64,000 nucleotides of DNA from Nissolia schottii. Its lineage: Eukaryota; Streptophyta; Magnoliopsida; Fabales; Fabaceae. Positions 50,296 through 63,119 of the stretch are shown here, in pieces; positions within the stretch are counted from its first letter, which is position 1; every line of letters starts with the position of its first letter. Both the position numbers and the translations under genes were made by a program. Where the stretch lies: positions 186,001 to 250,000 of the forward strand of contig QANU01005108.1 of assembly GCA_003254905.1 (NCBI GenBank). Direction: 5' to 3'. The notes under the pieces are model-generated. The model saw only the letters and a program-made list of their open reading frames with translations, ran no database searches and was not told the origin of the DNA.

Positions 50296-51400
50296 CTAAA
50301 TAGACCCCCAGAAAGTCCTTATGTAGGATGGTTTGCATCTCCAGCAGAGGATTTTCAACCAAAGAAAATACCCCACCAAAGAACCCTCCTTCGCAAGCCA
50401 ATCCGCACAAGCATTGGCTTCCCGAAGGACATGACTCAGAGAGGCCAACCAATCTTGAGAAAGCAAGTCCCTAATATTCATTATAACAAATTGATACTTA
50501 TGGAAAGTATCAACAAAAGAGGAAACAAGGCAAACAACATCAAGAGAATCTATCTCTATACCCACCCGCTGGTAGCCATGATTCCAAGCAGTCTTAAGGC
50601 CAAAACAAATCGCCAACAACCTAGGAAGACTACAGTACTCTACAACCTTGCCATCGGATTACGAGCAAATGACTTGACCTAGGACCGATTGGAATCAACA
50701 AAGACAGAGCTGGGAAAACAATATCAAATTGTTGCAACACATTCACCACACTAGGACACTTAAGGAGCCAATACAGAATGGACTCATCACCACTTTGGCA
50801 GCGCCTACAAAAAGTAGTAACATCAACACCGTGATGAGCAAGAATAATGTAGGTTGGGAACGAGCTCTAAAGAACTAACCACAGCATATATTTGCATTTT
50901 TCTATTGTTGGTAAATGCCACAGCCACTGCCAATCAGAAACCACAACCCCATAACATTATCCTCTGAGCTGCCATAAATACCCACTCACCACTGTGTACC
51001 CCCCAAATGCCACATAATTCCAAATGAAACAATTTGTTAAAGAATCATTAAGCCACATAGTCGTACCTAATATCAACTGCTTCACCGAATCCAAAAAAGG
51101 GGTACTCATAAAACTCCAACCATCCTCTCGCCAAACATCAAGGACACAAAGCAAATAATCCAAAACATGGACATAAGGAACAAGTTGAGCAAGCTGACCA
51201 ATAGTAGACCAAGAATCAAACCAAAAGGATAAGTTGTCGTTTCCCAATCGCAAAAAGTAAGCATCACCAGAGATTGCAAAAGCATAACAAATTGCTCGCC
51301 AAGTTGACGAACAATTAGGATAGGGTTGGACCGAAATAGAGTGCTCTACGAAACCATACTTATGATGCAACATGGAAGCCCACAATTTCTTGGACAACCT
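50296..51400 (-). pseudogene. LINE (non-LTR retrotransposon) 3' remnant: zf-RVT and RNase H
   Basis: Minus-strand pieces in order match the 3' part of plant LINE ORF2. There is a segment with STWRAICYAFAISGDAYFLR and LSFWFDSWS (51397-50957). A zinc-binding block with CRRC and DESILYWLL follows near 50.8 kb. An RNase H domain with LLAICFGLKTAWNHG, VGIEIDSLDVV and LREANACADWLAKEG ends it (50619-50330). Stops and frame changes break it. Reverse transcriptase upstream is missing, as in typical 5'-truncated copies. Confidence 0.85.
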
Positions 51401-51517
51401 AGATAGCTAGCCGTGAGATTTTGAGGAGGGTTAAACATCTGCCGAAGATAACTGAAGTTGGCAAAGTTGTTAGGCTTCAAGGTTATGGGGAAGAACATAA
51501 CTAGACTAAGAAGAGTG

Positions 51518-51680
51518 TGGAACTAGGTTTCCCTAGTTATTCAAATTGTTTAATACAATATGTTTTGATGATGACAAATACAATATGTTCTAATTGTCTA
51601 TACTTATTATCTATGCTTATGTTTGTGGAACTAGGTTTCCCTAGTTATTCTATTCAATACAATATATCTTGATGATGACA
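51518..51680. repeat. Direct repeat of about 60 bp
   Basis: GGAACTAGGTTTCCCTAGTT and TTGATGATGACAAATA, with the intervening AATACAATAT, occur twice about 105 bp apart (from about 51520 and 51627). The core CTAGGTTTCCCTAG is nearly self-complementary. Confidence 0.7.
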
Positions 51681-52900
51681 AATAGAATAGAACAAACACA
51701 TAATGACAATAAGAATGCAAAATGATGTTATATTTTAAATAAGATTACATTTGATCTTGTATGATTGAACTTGATGGTATCATATAGCTTACACATCAGA
51801 TCATACAATGATAAATAAGGAACATCCTTTTGAGAACATATCCAATAACTTTCTATATGTGCCTTGATGGATTAACTATTGGATATATTTGTGTCTAAAT
51901 GTATAAATGCATGAATATCAAGTGCGATAGTATTAGAATGCATGCATATTAAGCAAACAACATCATTGGATAATTATATTGATTTGGTATGTGCCTAATT
52001 ATATATGCATGATGCATTGATTGATATATAGATGCATATTAAGATATCGGAACACATTGGACTAACTATACTTTCAAGTGAATAATCTTATGTATAGGAA
52101 AGTCCAAGGCATCAAGAATAAGATGGAACAAGAATGAACATATTCATATGATGCCCAAAGTCAAAAGACGGAGCATAAAATGCTTATCCCTTGAAGAACA
52201 TGGTAATGCCGAAGATAGGATGCGTGAAGAATACCAAGTCCAAGCAAGCAGTCAAAAGGATATAGTTTCTTAGGACTTAAGGTATTCTTGTCAAAGGAAA
52301 ATTGATATACATCTCTCTCTAAATTCTTGGAATGATGCTATTAAATGATCTTTTGATTCTAAGAACTAAAAATGGTTAAGATTGGCAGTAGGAATCAAAA
52401 GAATGAGAAAATGATGATTTGGCCTGGGAAAACTTTAGTCATTCGAATGACCAGGGTTTGTCATTCGAATGACCTGGTGAAAAAGCCATAACAGCTATAG
52501 ATTTTATTATAGATTTCCATTATATTGGAAGACAAAGTGAATATAAAGTGCTTCCACTAATTTGATGGATGGTCAACATATGCAACATTCAACTATAAAT
52601 TGCTTTCGAATAATTTCAACAAGACACAACAATTTGGAGTATCCCTTTATCTCTTTGAGAAGTTGCATACTTCTATCTTACTTTGTTTTGAGAGTTTTGT
52701 TGATATACATCATTTGAGATATACCTTGGGTATTTAGGTGTATTTGGGATATTGATATAAGTGTTGTGAGATATCACTCATTTTGTAATAGTTGTCACTT
52801 TTACATGTGGATATAACTGTGAGAATAAACCACATTTATTTTTTATATACAATTTTTGTTCACTTCTGCTATCTTTATTACAACACATTCATATGGTGTT
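51561..52900 (+). mobile_element. Possible LTR beginning TGTTTTGATGATGACAAAT
   Basis: The start TGTTTTGATGATGACAAAT is a form seen at the 5' end of several plant LTRs. Two perfect copies of GTCATTCGAATGAC lie at 52438-52451 and 52460-52473. The 3' end was not found. The open frame at 52792-53046 lacks any family resemblance. Confidence 0.35.
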
Positions 52901-53816
52901 TGTATTGTAGGTTATTGTTAGTTTATTTGGACTGTTTGGTACTTTGTAGTATGGAGGTTGTTGTAGAGAATGCGACTCAGGTCATGTTGTTTGTTGTGTG
53001 TGGTTTAGGAAATGTCTCCGTTAGTGTTTTTTTGGCACCATTTTGAGGTTAGACAGAGAAGACTGGAAGCGAATGGTGGATTGGACAGGTTTTTCACCCA
53101 AGGAAGGTGGGGGAAAGACACATGGGGTACACGTACAGGAAAGTGAAAAGGGTGGGAAGTGATTCCTGTGCAAAATAAAATACTAAAGGGTTTGTTTGCA
53201 AAAACTTAAAAAATTGACTAAATGAGGTGTAGTGGCACAATAGTAATATTTTTCCATCAATTTTTTTTTAATGAAAAATGGGGTCTCATGACAAGAGACC
53301 AAACCTCAAAGGTCTCATGGTAGAAGGCGCCGCTAAACAATATATAGACTTAGAGATCAACCCCACTGTGATAAGACTAGGGAAATGAAGAGGCTATATT
53401 GCCTTCCACCTTAGAGTTGTATGGCTAATTTTTACCCTTCATAGTGAAAAAAAAAGGGTTTCCCATTCACCTTTAAAGGATCGCTCCTAGACCATTTTAA
53501 GAAAACACATTCGTTTTTCTTTGATTTCAAACCTTGATGCTACATAAGGAGAAAGCCTTCCCATGTATAGATGTGAATAAGCTTCTACACAACATCTACA
53601 TAACCTTTAGAGATAAGGCATAGTACACAACAAATTAGACACTTTAATTATAGACTATGCACATAGCATTTAAGAATAAGGCATAGTACTCACACGTGAT
53701 TTTCTCATGCACATTTAAGCTTTCAATCAAACAAAAGGTTTTGTCAAAAATTTCTTTTATAATTGTTATGGACTAGCCCAAATGGGCCTCCGAAAAACTC
53801 CACGGATCATGGGTTA
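52901..53816. other. Intergenic DNA, nothing firm
   Basis: No gene recognised. Near-duplicate phrases around AGATAAGGCATAGTAC (53611 and 53671 region, about 60 bp apart) form a small two-copy repeat. Confidence 0.35.
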
Positions 53817-54070
53817 TGTTAAACATCGTGGAAAAATCGATAAATGGGATACCAAAAAATATAGAAAAAAGATAGATAACAGATAAATAACAATTGTATT
53901 ATTTGAGAGTTGCTGTGTTTCTTTACATAGGAGGCTGAGCCTCTTTATAGGGTGAAGACTTAACGACCAAAAACACAACAACCAAAAATAAATTACAATC
54001 AATTTAAAAGGTCATAATTAAATCAAATAAATCAAATTAAATCATTTACAATCATAAATTATTCTTAACA
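53817..54070 (-). mobile_element. Solo LTR with perfect 5-bp target duplication
   Basis: A 254-bp sequence from TGTTAAACATCGTGG to ATTATTCTTAACA is flanked by GGTTA on both sides (53812-53816 and 54071-54075). On the minus strand it has a TATA-like CCCTATAAAGAG. Its TGTTAA/TTAACA ends and length resemble the LTR at 863-1088, so the two may be one family. Orientation is inferred from the TATA box. Confidence 0.85.
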
Positions 54071-54540
54071 GGTTAGAAGCCTAATCAGTCTCCCTCGAAA
54101 CAACCATCACTGAACATGGAGTAGGATCCGGGCCTAAGGAGAGATCTCCCGCGCCTGAGAAGAAAATCCGGGACAACGAAGAAATGCCCGAAATCATCCC
54201 CGCCCATCTTGATGAGCGATCAACAGACATAAAAGGAACCATTCACTAGGTATGAGTCAAAATCCAATCTCTTACTTTTTCTTACCATCATACAAACACT
54301 TATTTGAGTATCAAAGTGCTTGCAGGTACTCCTGCCACTGTTCCAGAGACACACTAAGGAGGCCTGAAGTCCTACACCCGTCCGAGAAAACCTTCACCTT
54401 GGTACAATAACAAAGTTATTTAATGATTTAGCATCTGTGATCAACTTACAATAATGTAAGTTTATATATATACTAGTACGGAATTTGCATAACACTAAAC
54501 TTTATTATTATTTTTTTTAATGAAAGTTTTGACTTTATTA
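54071..54540. other. Intergenic DNA
   Basis: No gene recognised. A GC-mixed stretch at 54090-54400 has no frame or motif I can assign. Confidence 0.35.
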
Positions 54541-54735
54541 AGAAGAAGAATCAACAACAACATCAGGAGCCAAAAAGTTTGAGGCAACTTCATTCCAAAC
54601 ATCAGAACCTAAAGCTAATGTTGACTTAGCTAAAAATTTAGTAACATAATTTGCAGAATGATAACCAAAGCGACAAACAAAATTTAGAAAACAAGATGCA
54701 TAAGTAAAAATATTCTTAGCCAAGGATCCCAAGTG
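54541..54735 (-). pseudogene. Fragment of a LINE-type RNase H C-terminus
   Basis: The minus-strand peptide has FVCRFGYHSANYVTKFLAK and ends in a VWNEV...PDVV block, the usual tail of RNase H domains in plant non-LTR elements, where the motif is R-x-x-N-x-x-A-x-x-LA. It is only about 60 codons long and isolated. Confidence 0.5.
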
Positions 54736-55812
54736 GGAAAAATCTTTGTCTCTGTCCTTGAGCTTGGAAATTAAACTTTTTGAAATGTGAAAAAATTATT
54801 ATTTTAATAAAATTCATCATCTTTTTTATTCTTTAACAAGTGTTTTAAATCCATAAAATTTTTATCAATCAAATCATTAAATTATAATTACATATTACAT
54901 ATATTATTTATGCCAAATTCTTTTTAAAAATTGAATATAAATAAGAAAGCGATTGAACATAAATAAGATTTAAAATACTTATTAAGTTAATTTAAGTGTA
55001 CCTAAAACATATATCAAATGATTTTAAATGAAGTGAAATTTTGTAGATATGAAAAATAGCATATGAATAATACCAACGTCGAATTGAATATTAAATTCTA
55101 GTTTAGAGATTCCAAACCCTTGTAAAAAAGGCCTGCAGTTAGGTGGCGTCAAATTTGCCTAATTGCTATTAATAAATAACATATCGACTTACAATCTGAG
55201 TATCTGCTTGTCTAATTTGTCAAATAATTGAGGAAAAAAAATAACATATCGACTTCCAATCTGAGTATCTGACTGTGAATTTTGTAACTCTTCAAATAAA
55301 AGTGTAAAAGAAAATATTAGAATATGGAGAGCTGTTTACGTGTACAGCCTTGCGTCATTGTTTGGACTGAGATGGTATAACCAAAGTGTTGTTACTTTTT
55401 TCACCAAAAATGGTAAAACACAGAGGTAAAACGATAGGGGCAAAACGGACAATGCAGGAATCTTAATAACGTTAACTTCTTTAGCTTGAGGAGCAAGTTG
55501 TGAACAGTGGCACATACACGGATTTCGAAGTATCCGAACCAACAGGCTTGGGTCCGCTTCGGTCAACTGCTGGCCAAGAAAACCACAGGCTCGTTCCTTC
55601 TTCCAGTGAGAAGACCCACAACGAATCGCACAGCTTCGGTCACCGAGGCTCTTCCATTCCTGTGCCAGCAAAGCCCCATTAGAAGATTTTCCCGCTCACT
55701 CAACACTGTCACTGTCACTGTCTTTGTCTCACTCGGCGATCGTCGAACCTGAATACGCTGAACTGGTCTTCTTCTTTCGCCCACTGTGTCTTCGTGCAAT
55801 TCCTTGACACAA
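54736..55812. other. Upstream region and presumed leader of the SOG1-like gene
   Basis: AT-rich to 55330, then GC-richer. A repeated phrase near ACATATCGACTT is present at 55182 and 55244. A pyrimidine-rich leader with CACTGTCACTGTCACTGTC-like repeats lies at 55700-55728. Open frames here (55336-55799) overlap on several strands without family resemblance and are taken as leader or promoter. Confidence 0.4.
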
Positions 55813-58800
55813 TGGCTAGGTGAGCTTAGAACGATAGAATCAGCTTAGCGACATTTCCAAGCTTCCATTTTTTTTGGAGTTGCAGAGAGACATGTTTTTT
55901 TTCCCCCTTTTTGATTGTGTCTTCTTCTTGTTTAATCGGGGATTGTTGGGTATTTTATTTTTTTCTCAATTGGGGATGACATGGACTTGGTCACATTCGC
56001 GTCTTTTATGCCTTTTGCTGTTTTGCCAATGACTGATATGGACAGTTTGTTTTGGATTTTTCAATTTTTTTTTGTTTCCCTTCTGTATCTGGAAAAGCTA
56101 TTTTGCGGGTGGGAAAAGGAACAGTTTGAAAGTGCCGGAAAAGGTAACCATAGGGGTTTCCTCAAGTGTCGGTGAAGAAGAACCCTGAGTAGAATCAGTT
56201 TTACTGGACACTGTGACAGTGTCAGTCACCGGCTAATGTTACATTCCACAAAAGAAGTTACATTTTTGTGCTTTGGCTTTATGTGGGTCCTGTTTACCCG
56301 CCCAGAGTAAAGCAGTTGTTAAGAAAAGTTTTCTGGAGGGAATTTCAAGAGTGAAAAAAAAATGTCATTATGTGGGAGATAATTAACAGCTCATTACCTT
56401 GTGTTTAGTCCTGTAAAGGAACAGGGGTTTCTGCCTAATGGTATCATTAGATACATGCGAATCTTGGTATTATTTTGGACTGATGTGGTGGGAGAAATTT
56501 GATGTTTTGTGTGTTAAAAGACTTTACATAGCTTCATTACAAGTATACTACTTAACACTAGTCATTTTCAATTCCACCGGTAGTAAGATATGTTTCTGCT
56601 ATTAGCAGCACATGGAGTTGTGTCCCCAAAATCCCCTTTCTTTGTTGCATTTTAGCATGATTTTTCTTCATTTGACCTTGTTTCTACTTTGCTTTTGCAT
56701 GGTTGGATCTCTCAGGATATCTCATTGATGTATACTGAGTTCTTTTGTTTTTACCATGGAAAGAAGCAGAATTTTCACTTCCATTGAAGATATCTTAGAA
56801 ATTCTAGTTTCTTTTATCCACCAATGCTTTCATGCAAGTCCTTCTTATGAATTGTTGATGGCTTATTGGCTTATTGTTGATGGTTCCTCAACAGCTCATC
56901 TAGGCCTGCTTGGAGCTTCATCTCTTCATCTCTTGCATTTGATTTAGTTCTTTTTCTTTCTTAGCAATCAACTTTTTTTTAGCCAAATGTTCTATTAAAA
57001 TTTAAAGTTCTTATTTCTTCTTCATTTTCTTAATGGAATAATGGACTCTGCGTATTTATTATTTTCTTCTACAGGAGCTGGCTTATTGACATCGGAGGAT
57101 TTGCAAAGAAAGTAAAAAGCAATACTTTGCCTTCAGCTGATCAAATCAAGGACTGTGGGGCATATCGTGATTGTCCAAACTGTTATTATCGTATTGATAA
57201 CAGTGATGTATGTTATTCAACTTAATATTCATTCTCATTTCATAATTGTTCAAATTCACACATGCACCAAAATGGAGCAAAGTTAGAAGCAATGGACTCT
57301 TCTCTTTTAGTAGAGTCCTTCATGATAATATGGAGTTTGTTAATGCTCCAAGTTCCAATTCCGTTACCCTACATTTTTTCTTCTTTTGGAACTCAGTTAA
57401 TCAATGTATTTGATGTTGCACTTGTGGAAGGGTTTGCAAAGTTTACCATACCGGGATTAAATTCTTGAATATGTTTTAGCACGGATTTAAATGATCGCAG
57501 ATGTTTCATTAGGAATATTTCTTTTCCTGTGTAGGTTTCTACCGAGTGGCCTGGCTTTCCTGTTGGTGTGAAGTTTGATCCTTCTGATGTAGAACTCCTA
57601 GAACATTTAGCAGGAAAATGTGGCATTGGGAACACAGAGCCGCACATGTTTATTAACGAGTTCATCCCAACACTGGAAGGAGACCAAGGAATTTGCTACA
57701 CACATCCAGAAAATCTTCCAGGTGAGGGTTCTCTGACTTTTTATTTTCAAATATGTAAACACTAGCCATTCTTTCTGCTATACTTAAATGACTAATGAAC
57801 CAATAAAATAAAGTCATTATGTTACTAGATCAAAGTGATATAGATGGTCCCTAGTGGAGTAGGTTATGCAAAAGAGTCGTTGATGACATGTCAATGTAAT
57901 ATTGGACTTCCTTCTGCACCTAGGCACCATTGTTCTATATATATCTGACAGAATAAACGACCTAATATGGTCCAGCATATTGTGAGTTAAAGTAATGGTT
58001 TCATCAAATGTCAACAAGCTCCTAGCATTCTTTGCCTTACTAGACATATATTTTCCCTCTTTAAACAGAACCCAATCAATATTCAGCTCATGTTAATCGA
58101 TAATGATGCTTAAAAATTACATTACATCTTGTTTTACCCTTCTTTGATGGCGGGTTAGGGGATGGCAGATTTTTATGATTGCCAAACTTAAGAAATTGGC
58201 TGCTTTTATGATTATCTCATAATTGATTTTCTGCATGTTTTGAATACTGAATTTGTCTGTCGACTTCCATTGGCTCTTTTTCTGAAACCATGTCACTGAG
58301 CAAATCATAACTGTTCTGTCTCAGGTGCCAAGAAAGATGGGAACACTGTCCATTTCTTTCACAGAACAATCAATGCATATACTACTGGTCAACGGAAGCG
58401 TCGAAAGATTCATCATCAACATGGTTTGGATGAAGAGCATGTGCGGTGGCATAAGACGGGTAAGACGAAGGCCATATTAGAGGACGGAGTTCATAAGGGC
58501 TTTAAGAAGATCATGGTTCTTTATATAAGATCTGAAAAAGGGTCCAAGCCATATAAATCCAATTGGGTGATGCACCAATACCATCTAGGGACTGGCGAAG
58601 ATGAGAAGGATGGCGAATATGTGGTTTCCAAAATTTTTTATCAACAGCAAAAGCAGACTGAGAAAAATGAGGAGAATCTCGTGGCTGAAGGTTCTGACTA
58701 TTTGACATCACGAACAAGTCCAAGGACACCAAAACCAAATCCCCCCAATCCACCTCGAACAGGAAAATGTGTTGACTATGATGATAATGTTGATGAAGCT

Positions 58801-59920
58801 GTGCTCTCATTTGCTCAGGTGGGTAGCTATATATGATGCATGCGGTTAATTTTAACTATGAGTTCAATCATCTTGTAAAGAAATCAAATTAATAAGAGAA
58901 GCCAAATGTAATATGTTACACCTCTAACTAGCAATCATAAAATATAAAGGATTCACTTGTAGTTAAACTTCTATCTCTATACATAATTTGATAGACACTA
59001 CTTGAAAAATCAGAGTAGAGAATAAAACTAATAGGTATTCTTTGGTTTTCTGAACTGAGTCTGCATTGTATTTTAATGAGATTTAACTTCTATGAACTAG
59101 GATACCAAGTCTTTCCTCGGAGAACCACATGCCCCACTACCTGAGGCTCAGGATCAGGACAATGCTGGTGACCTTACATGGTTGGCTGGTGAATCACAGG
59201 CAGCAGAAAACTATGAGTTTGATGGCTTGGGTGACATCTTATTGTGCAAGGAAATATTGGATTCTTCGGCTCTATTAAATGATTCTGGATTTGACTTTAC
59301 TACTGTCAATGATGGCTTTGCTTCCAACACAAACGAAATGGCTGGGAATGATAATTCTTCTTACGGAATTTCTGTTCTGGATACCCTGGAATTGGATACC
59401 CCTCCAGATTTTGATCTCTCGGTAAGCATCTGCTTACCCTTCCTCACTCTACCATCTATTTCAAGTGTTTTTCAACGATAGGAACTTGGTATCTATTCAA
59501 ATATGTAGACTGAAAATACTGTTCATTAATGAAAGAACTGATATTTCCAGTGGGGAAATTCAGTCTCGGAACCAGAAACAACAAGTAATACAAGTAGAAA
59601 TGCAAAAAAAGTGAAGAGAACAAATAAAGAACTAGCTTGGGTGGGTATTAAGGGACCCTCAGCCCTTCTAGTTCCTTAGTTCTTGCCTACCTCCTTCAGC
59701 TTGATTCTTTCCCATATATCGTTAGCTGCAGCCATTCCTCTTCTTTGTCCTAGTCATCCTAATTTATTTCTCGGCTGTAATTCCTCTTATTTGAATGATT
59801 TAATAATTACATGGGTACTAACATTCAATTATCTGACATGCTTTATAATTCCCACTTTGGATGCAGAATTTAAATTTTGGTTCTCAAGACAGCATCCTTG
59901 ACTGGATAGACAGGATATGA
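55813..59920 (+). CDS. SOG1: NAC transcription factor of the SOG1 group
   Basis: Seven coding exons join in frame: 55813-55820, 57075-57207, 57535-57721, 58325-58818, 59101-59421, 59551-59640 and 59867-59920, giving 428 aa (Arabidopsis SOG1 is about 450). SOG1 is the NAC factor that, once phosphorylated by ATM/ATR, drives the plant DNA-damage response. The N-terminus RSWLID plus a Cys-x-x-Cys stretch, then the NAC domain (about residues 48-200) with [26 protein letters not shown] and [10 protein letters not shown], are typical. The C-terminus keeps [11 protein letters not shown] and FGSQDS. Only two SQ motifs (Ser306, Ser417) are present, against five reported in Arabidopsis. Exon 1 carries only 8 coding bases before a 1254-nt intron. 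Without splicing at 59640 the frame would stop at 59677-59679 and lose the second SQ. It could be a SOG1 paralogue rather than the orthologue. Confidence 0.9.
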
Positions 59921-62639
59921 GGTGCTTTTTGAAGTTGATACAGGTACTAACCCTAAAGTATCCCATCAAATTGCATGGCCTCTTCAGCTGCTGTGGTTTG
60001 TACAGCTCTTGGATGCTTCACCATCCCTTTAAGTACATGAAGCATAGGTTTTCTCATGATGCTGGCAAGCTCAAAATAGTACTGATTGTCTCTGGTTCCT
60101 GAGCTTCTACAACTTTTGTCGTCTCATGATGGGAGTTTGGGCGTCCTTTATGTGTGCGGTATTTGTTTGAAATTGTTTTTGGCGGTGTGTTTGTTACATC
60201 TAAGGCCAATCCTAAACTATGTTTAGTACTTATTATATCTTTCTTAGCCTTGGAAGTGGTAAATGTTGTACTAGTACTAATTTCTAAAATCCAAAATGTT
60301 GTACTAGTACTAATTTCTAAAATATATGTGCTAGATATTTGAGTGGTTTTATGTGAATATTATGAACATATGGCAGTTAAAGAACTTCAGTTCGCATCGT
60401 ACATCACTTTCTTTCTCCATGGTCTTCCATGGAAAAATACTCCTTTTAGTTCTAAGCGTGACTCACTTTTATTTCCAAATTTTAAAATGAGTCTATTTAG
60501 TCTATGAAAATATAAATTGCGAAGTAAGTTAGTCTTTCACTCAATTTCTATTAGTGTGAGATGACATGACCATGGGTTCAAATTTGTTAAAAAAAAGTCC
60601 TAATCTCTAATTTTTCATTTTTTTCTCTTTATAAAATCTTAAAATCTCATTTTAACTTAGAAATGTGTAATTTTTACATGACAAGATTAGCATGATTTGT
60701 TATTATCAATTTAAAATGTGAGATTTATACATAACATAAATAATGAAAAAAGATTTTGTAATGTGAAAATTATGAATGAGAATGTCTATTCTCTTCTAAC
60801 CTAAATTTACTCGTAGCTTTCTCATTTTTTTACATCTTCAAAACACAATCAAAATAAATAGTCATTGTTATGACAATAAGTTTTTTTTTAAAAGAAAATT
60901 AAATTTACATTTAAATTTAAATAATCAAGAAAAGTTATTACTTTGTAAATTAAATTTTAAGTAGTAAAAATTATTGATTGTTGATGATAAATATAATTAT
61001 TATTAATAAATATTTGTTACACTAAGTAGTTTGTGATTTGTTGGACCCATTGCTATTAAACTTGGCTCAATCGCACAACACCAATGGGACATTAGATGAC
61101 TTGTAAAACCAGACATAATTAAGTACATATATAAACTTTTAATTAAATATGAAATGCATAATTAATAGTATAATATGACATTTACTTAAACAGTTTTGTT
61201 AAAAAAAACACTTGTTGAAAAAATTAATAAATGTAAATTTTTTATTAAAAAGATAAAATTGCAAGTTTTCAATGTATTAAAACGTTGAAATCCTCAAAAT
61301 ATTTTTAATCTTTAATTAATATATATATATATATATAAATAAAATTACAATTAAAGTGAATACTTACACTTTAAGGGATTAAATATGATCATTTTGAAAT
61401 TCAGGGACTAAAATGACTTACGTTTATACTTTCAAAAACTAAAGTGGGTATTTCATTGATGCTTATGTGTCAATTAACGTGACACGTCAGCAGTTCCGCC
61501 ACTGAAATATACCATAGGACTAAAATGAATCAAGACCTGCACTTTTAGAGACTAAATAAACTCATTTTAAAATTTAAAGACTAAAGGATTCACGCTTACA
61601 TAATAACGCTTACACAGGTATGCATTGCGTTGTTGTAGGTGATATGCATATATGCATTCAATGTATAACAACAACAACAACAACAACAACAATAATAAAA
61701 AAAAAAACTATAAAACATTTTTATAATTAATATTATGTATATATTACATCTGCTTGTTACCATGTCTGTGAAACGTCTCATGTTGTGTGGGGGTGTTTTC
61801 ACTAAGTGATGACTCAACCCTCATCAATGTTATTTTTTAGATAGCGTTGAAGATGTAAATACTTCTCTCCTTTAGTAGATTTCAGCTATCAAATATTTGG
61901 TGAACTTCACTTTGCAGTGGAGATAGTTATCTTAGTTAGTAATTTATGTTATGTTAGTTTAAAGTCCTCCATTAAAATATAGACATAAATTGTTAAATAT
62001 TATGATTTCATTTTCAATATTTTATTTTAAAGGACATCTAATGGATAACTCTAAACTGACATAATCATAATGCTTATCCCTAGCCAAACTCTTCAAGTTT
62101 TTTTTTTTTTGAAGTGAATTGGTTTTCCATTAATACAATGTAATGTTAAAAAAGGGTAAAATTAACATTTCAAACAAAATATCTTCTAACTCCTTATTTT
62201 TCTCTTTAAAAGTGAAGCCAAAATTTTGATGGACCCCGTACCGCTTTTCCCCGTAATTTCTATTTGCATTTAAATAAGAGTAAACTTCAAAATCTACTTA
62301 TTTTTTCTCCTTTTTTATTTATTTATTGTAAAGCCAATTCATTATTAAAAGTATTGGAAAAGAACAAGTCAAATTCCATGTAAATGCCCCAAAACAAGTC
62401 AACACATACTCCACTGCAACACAAGAAATATTCAAAATTTAAAAAGCAAAAACTTGCCCAAAAAAACTGTTCAATATTTATGCAAACAAGTTGATGGGAA
62501 AACAACTACCATTAATTTACAATATGGATTCTATGATTTTAAGCTGTAACCATTAGCGGGGTGGGGGAACCATGTAATATACCGCAAAAAATTGGTAATT
62601 TGAGAAGTATAGGTTGATAGTTAATAGATAATTAATGTT
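59921..62639. other. 3' flank of the SOG1-like gene and AT-rich intergenic DNA
   Basis: No gene seen. It contains a Stowaway-like start (TACTCCTTTTAGTTC at 60439), TA runs near 61320, old noncoding repeat text with GGACTAAAATGA (about 61407 and 61519), and an AAC microsatellite (61668-61692). Confidence 0.4.
60262..60323. repeat. Two-copy tandem repeat, period 33 bp
   Basis: A 29-bp unit starting AATGTTGTACTAGTACTAAT is exact at 60262-60290 and 60295-60323. Each copy holds the palindrome GTACTAGTAC. It lies about 340 bp past the SOG1-like stop codon, possibly in the 3' UTR. Confidence 0.85.
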
Positions 62640-62699
62640 TTTATAAGAGAAATACATCATGTACCAAAAAAAAAAATTTCACTAAGCGCCCACCAATAT

Positions 62700-63110
62700 T
62701 AAATATTAGTTTTTTCTCATCCAACCCGCTCTCTCTTACTCACATTCTTCTCCTTCTTCTTTCATTTTTTTTTTCTCGCTCCAACCACACACTTTCCTTT
62801 CATTTTTGTTCAATTATTTCTCGTATATCTGTTTTTTTTTTCATTCTATTGTTTTCTTCTTCTTTGTTTTCTCTTTTCTTGTTCTTTTTTTCTTTCATTT
62901 CTTGTTTCGTTATTTGTTTTTGTCCTTTTTTGGGGTTTGTCTTCGTTTTTTTCTTTTTCTTAAGACGTTATGGAAAGCATAAATGAAGACATTATTCTTT
63001 AATCCATGTTACTCTATAAATTTTGTAATGATTTTGTGTGGTGTAATGTTTGTTTATCTGTGTTGTAATGTTTGTTTATAACTTATAAGTGTTGTAATAT
63101 TAATTTGTTT
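62700..63110 (+). repeat. Second plus-strand copy of the TGTTTGT repeat family
   Basis: A T/C-rich stretch (62740-62960) is followed by CTTAAGACGTTATGGAAAGC and then GTGTAATGTTTGTTTATCTG-type units, the same order as at 21.6-22.3 kb. The array is shorter here (about 100 bp). Confidence 0.7.
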
Positions 63111-63119
63111 ATTTATTCG

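Noticed and set aside
55336..55799. Overlapping frames on both strands before the SOG1-like ATG
   Set aside because: Mutually overlapping and without resemblance; best explained as leader and promoter DNA.
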